From NCBI GenBank assembly GCA_016288655.1, contig JAEEKX010000039.1, positions 42,553 through 106,552 on the forward strand: DNA of 64,000 bases, written 5' to 3'. A program made the translations under genes and the position numbers. Numbering within the stretch: position 1 is the stretch's first letter; each line of letters starts with the position of its first letter. Positions 62,283-64,000 of this stretch are shown one piece after another. The DNA comes from Bacteroidales bacterium. Its GTDB lineage: Bacteria; Bacteroidota; Bacteroidia; Bacteroidales; WCHB1-69. Under the pieces are notes generated by a model. That model had not been told where the DNA came from. It made no database searches and was given only the letters and a program-made list of their open reading frames with translations.

Positions 62283-62742
62283 GTCCTGTGGGGGGGGGCG
62301 CATGCACCGTCTCTACGGAAACAACATATACACCCCTGTCCCAATTCCCACCTTCAACAAATCAACGCATCAACAAATCAATAAAAAATCCCACCCTCTT
62401 CTTGTCATTTTCAATTTTTTTGTATTTTTTGCAGCCAAGAAATGTAAATGAATATTTATATAAATATCTGTTTATATTATGAAATTCTACGACAGGGAAT
62501 GGGAGATGGACTTGCTGGCTGAAAATACCATTCAGAACAATTACCATGTGTTTGCTGTCCTACAGGATTCTCATGTAACTTTAAAGGCAGGCGATGAAAT
62601 CATTCTGACGGATGGATTTCGTGTGGGTAACGGAGGGGTTTTTGTCGCCAAAATTGAGGCATGTGAACCTGATGATGGAGATGGAATGCCAAATCTGACT
62701 GGCATCGGGGAACGCGCCCTGTTGGGTGGACGCACGCAGGAC

Positions 62743-62761
62743 GGACGCACGCGGTGCGTCC
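62743..62761. repeat. Palindromic element GGACGCAC-GCG-GTGCGTCC
   Basis: Perfect 8-bp arms, with a half-copy GGACGCACGC at 62728-62737. Confidence 0.8.
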
Positions 62762-63008
62762 CTACAGACAACGGTTTGACCATTTACCCGAACCCCACCG
62801 GCGGTACCCTGACGGTGGAATCGGCCAGCCCCATCCGCGAAATCACCGTGTACGACCTGTCGGGCCGGGTGGTTGTTGTGGCGCAAAATTTTGCGCCTCA
62901 ACAATACGCCATCAACGTGTCATCCCTGCAAAACGGCCTCTACCTCCTGAAGGCCGTGACCGACAGCGGCGTGCAGACGGCACGGTTCGTGAAAAAACTG
63001 AAAGGTAA

Positions 63009-63028
63009 AGACAACGCATGCGTTGTCT
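63009..63028. repeat. Palindromic element AGACAACGCATGCGTTGTCT
   Basis: Perfect 20-bp palindrome. Confidence 0.8.
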
Positions 63029-63086
63029 CAAGGGGTTGGATTATTCTTTGAAATTGTCGTACATTTGCAGGCGCAAAAAATTGTAA

Positions 63087-63106
63087 GGACGAATGATGAT
63101 TCGCCC
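63087..63106. repeat. Palindromic element GGACGAAT-GATG-ATTCGCCC
   Basis: 8-bp arms with a single mismatch. Confidence 0.65.
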
Positions 63107-63117
63107 CTCCAACGTAC

Positions 63118-63137
63118 AGACAACGCATGTGTTGTCT
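63118..63137. repeat. Second copy of the AGACAACGCATG-GTTGTCT palindrome
   Basis: AGACAACGCATGTGTTGTCT, one substitution from the 63009 copy. Confidence 0.8.
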
Positions 63138-63176
63138 CTGCCCAACAATTCAACAAACCAACAAAAACCAAACATC

Positions 63177-63716
63177 ATGAAAACACCACCCCTTTTCAAA
63201 AACCTATTTCTCCTCGTGCTGCTGGTAGCGGCGGGGATGTTGGTGTCGTGCGAAAAGCTGGAACAGGCGGAGGAACAGCAGCAGCAAGGCCCGCCCTCTT
63301 ATGCTTCTTCTGATGTGGATTTGCAAGGCACATGGGATTGTATCTCTCTTGTGCCATCGAGTGACACCTGTTACCTTCGGGTTACTTTTTTCGAGCATTA
63401 TTTTTCCACAGACATCAAAGGTTGGTATTATCTGAAACGTTATGAGATGAATCCGCAGTGGCCATCGGGTGGTTATTTTAATGATTGGACGAGATGCAAT
63501 TATTTGATTTACAATGGGGAATTCTATATGTGGAATCGCGAGTTGAGTCCCGTTCAATGGGTGGAAATGCCTTTTTATGCTAATATTCCACCCACCTTTG
63601 ATGCATCTCTTCATGGTGACACATTGGATCTGCAATGTCTGTTCACTCGTGAGAATTGTCCCGATGTGGATTTGCCGGATGAGAGTCATTATACCTTTGT
63701 CAAACTCAACAGATAA
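63177..63716 (+). CDS. Hypothetical lipoprotein (paralog A)
   Basis: MKTPPLFKNLFLLVLLVAAGMLVSCEKLEQ lipobox; DLQGTWDCISLVPSSDTCYLRVTFFEHYFS. TACATTTG element at 63059. Confidence 0.75.
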   Translation: MKTPPLFKNLFLLVLLVAAGMLVSCEKLEQAEEQQQQGPPSYASSDVDLQGTWDCISLVPSSDTCYLRVTFFEHYFSTDIKGWYYLKRYEMNPQWPSGGYFNDWTRCNYLIYNGEFYMWNRELSPVQWVEMPFYANIPPTFDASLHGDTLDLQCLFTRENCPDVDLPDESHYTFVKLNR

Positions 63717-63719
63717 GCC

Positions 63720-64000
63720 ATGAAAACATTGAGACTTTTTTTCATATTGATGCTGTTGGGTGTTTCTCTTTTCTCTTGTACAAAAGAAGAACCTATTGAC
63801 GAGCCAGATACTCCGACAGAACCTTGTGCAATATGCGGCACATGGGAGTGGCAGGCAGAGCATTCACTGTCTGTACAACCCGGAGAGGGAGACTATCTCA
63901 GGATTACATTCAGTGAGCATAGCTACAGAGTGGAGAGCAACTATTTATATTGCAATGGAGATACGTGTGTTCAACATCCTTGCCAGTTTTACAACCATGA
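63720..64000 (+). CDS. Hypothetical lipoprotein (paralog B), truncated by window end
   Basis: MKTLRLFFILMLLGVSLFSCTKEEPIDEPD lipobox; ICGTWEWQAEHSLSVQPGEGDYLRITFSEHSYRVESNYLYC; no stop in the window. Confidence 0.75.
   Translation, partial: MKTLRLFFILMLLGVSLFSCTKEEPIDEPDTPTEPCAICGTWEWQAEHSLSVQPGEGDYLRITFSEHSYRVESNYLYCNGDTCVQHPCQFYNH

Larger units (their letters stand above)
62479..63051 (+). pseudogene. Probable remnant of a T9SS cargo protein (coathanger-like segment plus type A sorting domain, no signal peptide)
   Basis: VTLKAGDEIILTDGFRVGNGGVFVAKIEAC...LTIYPNPTGGTLTVESASPIREITVYDLSGRVV...NGLYLLKAVTDSGVQTARFVKKL, then a palindrome-encoded tail; no export signal at the N-terminus. Confidence 0.6.

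Noticed and set aside
62354-62381. Direct repeat TCAACAAATCAA x2
   Set aside because: Only two 12-bp copies 4 bp apart; too little to call an array or mobile-element end.

Overview
The window is a 64 kb segment of a Bacteroidetes (probably Bacteroidales-like) chromosome. Evidence: Type IX secretion (T9SS) genes and cargo C-terminal domains, PorD/DUF4835, DUF4296, DUF3467, and many TAnnTTTG -7 promoter elements. Most of it is core genome: dxs, LptF/G-type permease, transketolase N-half, HIT, greA, mutS, recN, coaBC, rpoZ, bamD, comEC, mnmG, ybeY, aroK, mazG, folA, rfbC, prs, RNase H, purine nucleoside phosphorylase, and the secE-nusG-rplKAJL-rpoBC operon followed by DUF3467. There are three tRNA genes: Arg-CCT, Cys-GCA and Thr-CGT. 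I see no CRISPR array, transposase, prophage or rRNA. The most notable observations are: (1) a metallothionein-like lipoprotein with 26 Cys in a 115-residue mature region, next to a divergent tRNA-Cys; (2) an AT-rich 0.4 kb gap with a repeated TGTTGAAAA/TTTTCAACA 9-mer that looks like an initiator-binding or origin-like cluster; (3) a TonB receptor / 1557-aa secreted protein / PorV-like operon with an operator-like palindrome at its promoter; (4) a cluster of perfect palindromes near the right edge, two of them translated in frame inside a T9SS-cargo remnant; (5) structured RNA elements in the secE leader and between rplL and rpoB, with rpoB starting at TTG; (6) a LytTR regulator with a degenerate receiver domain. 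All functional names come from reading the protein sequences. No database search was run.
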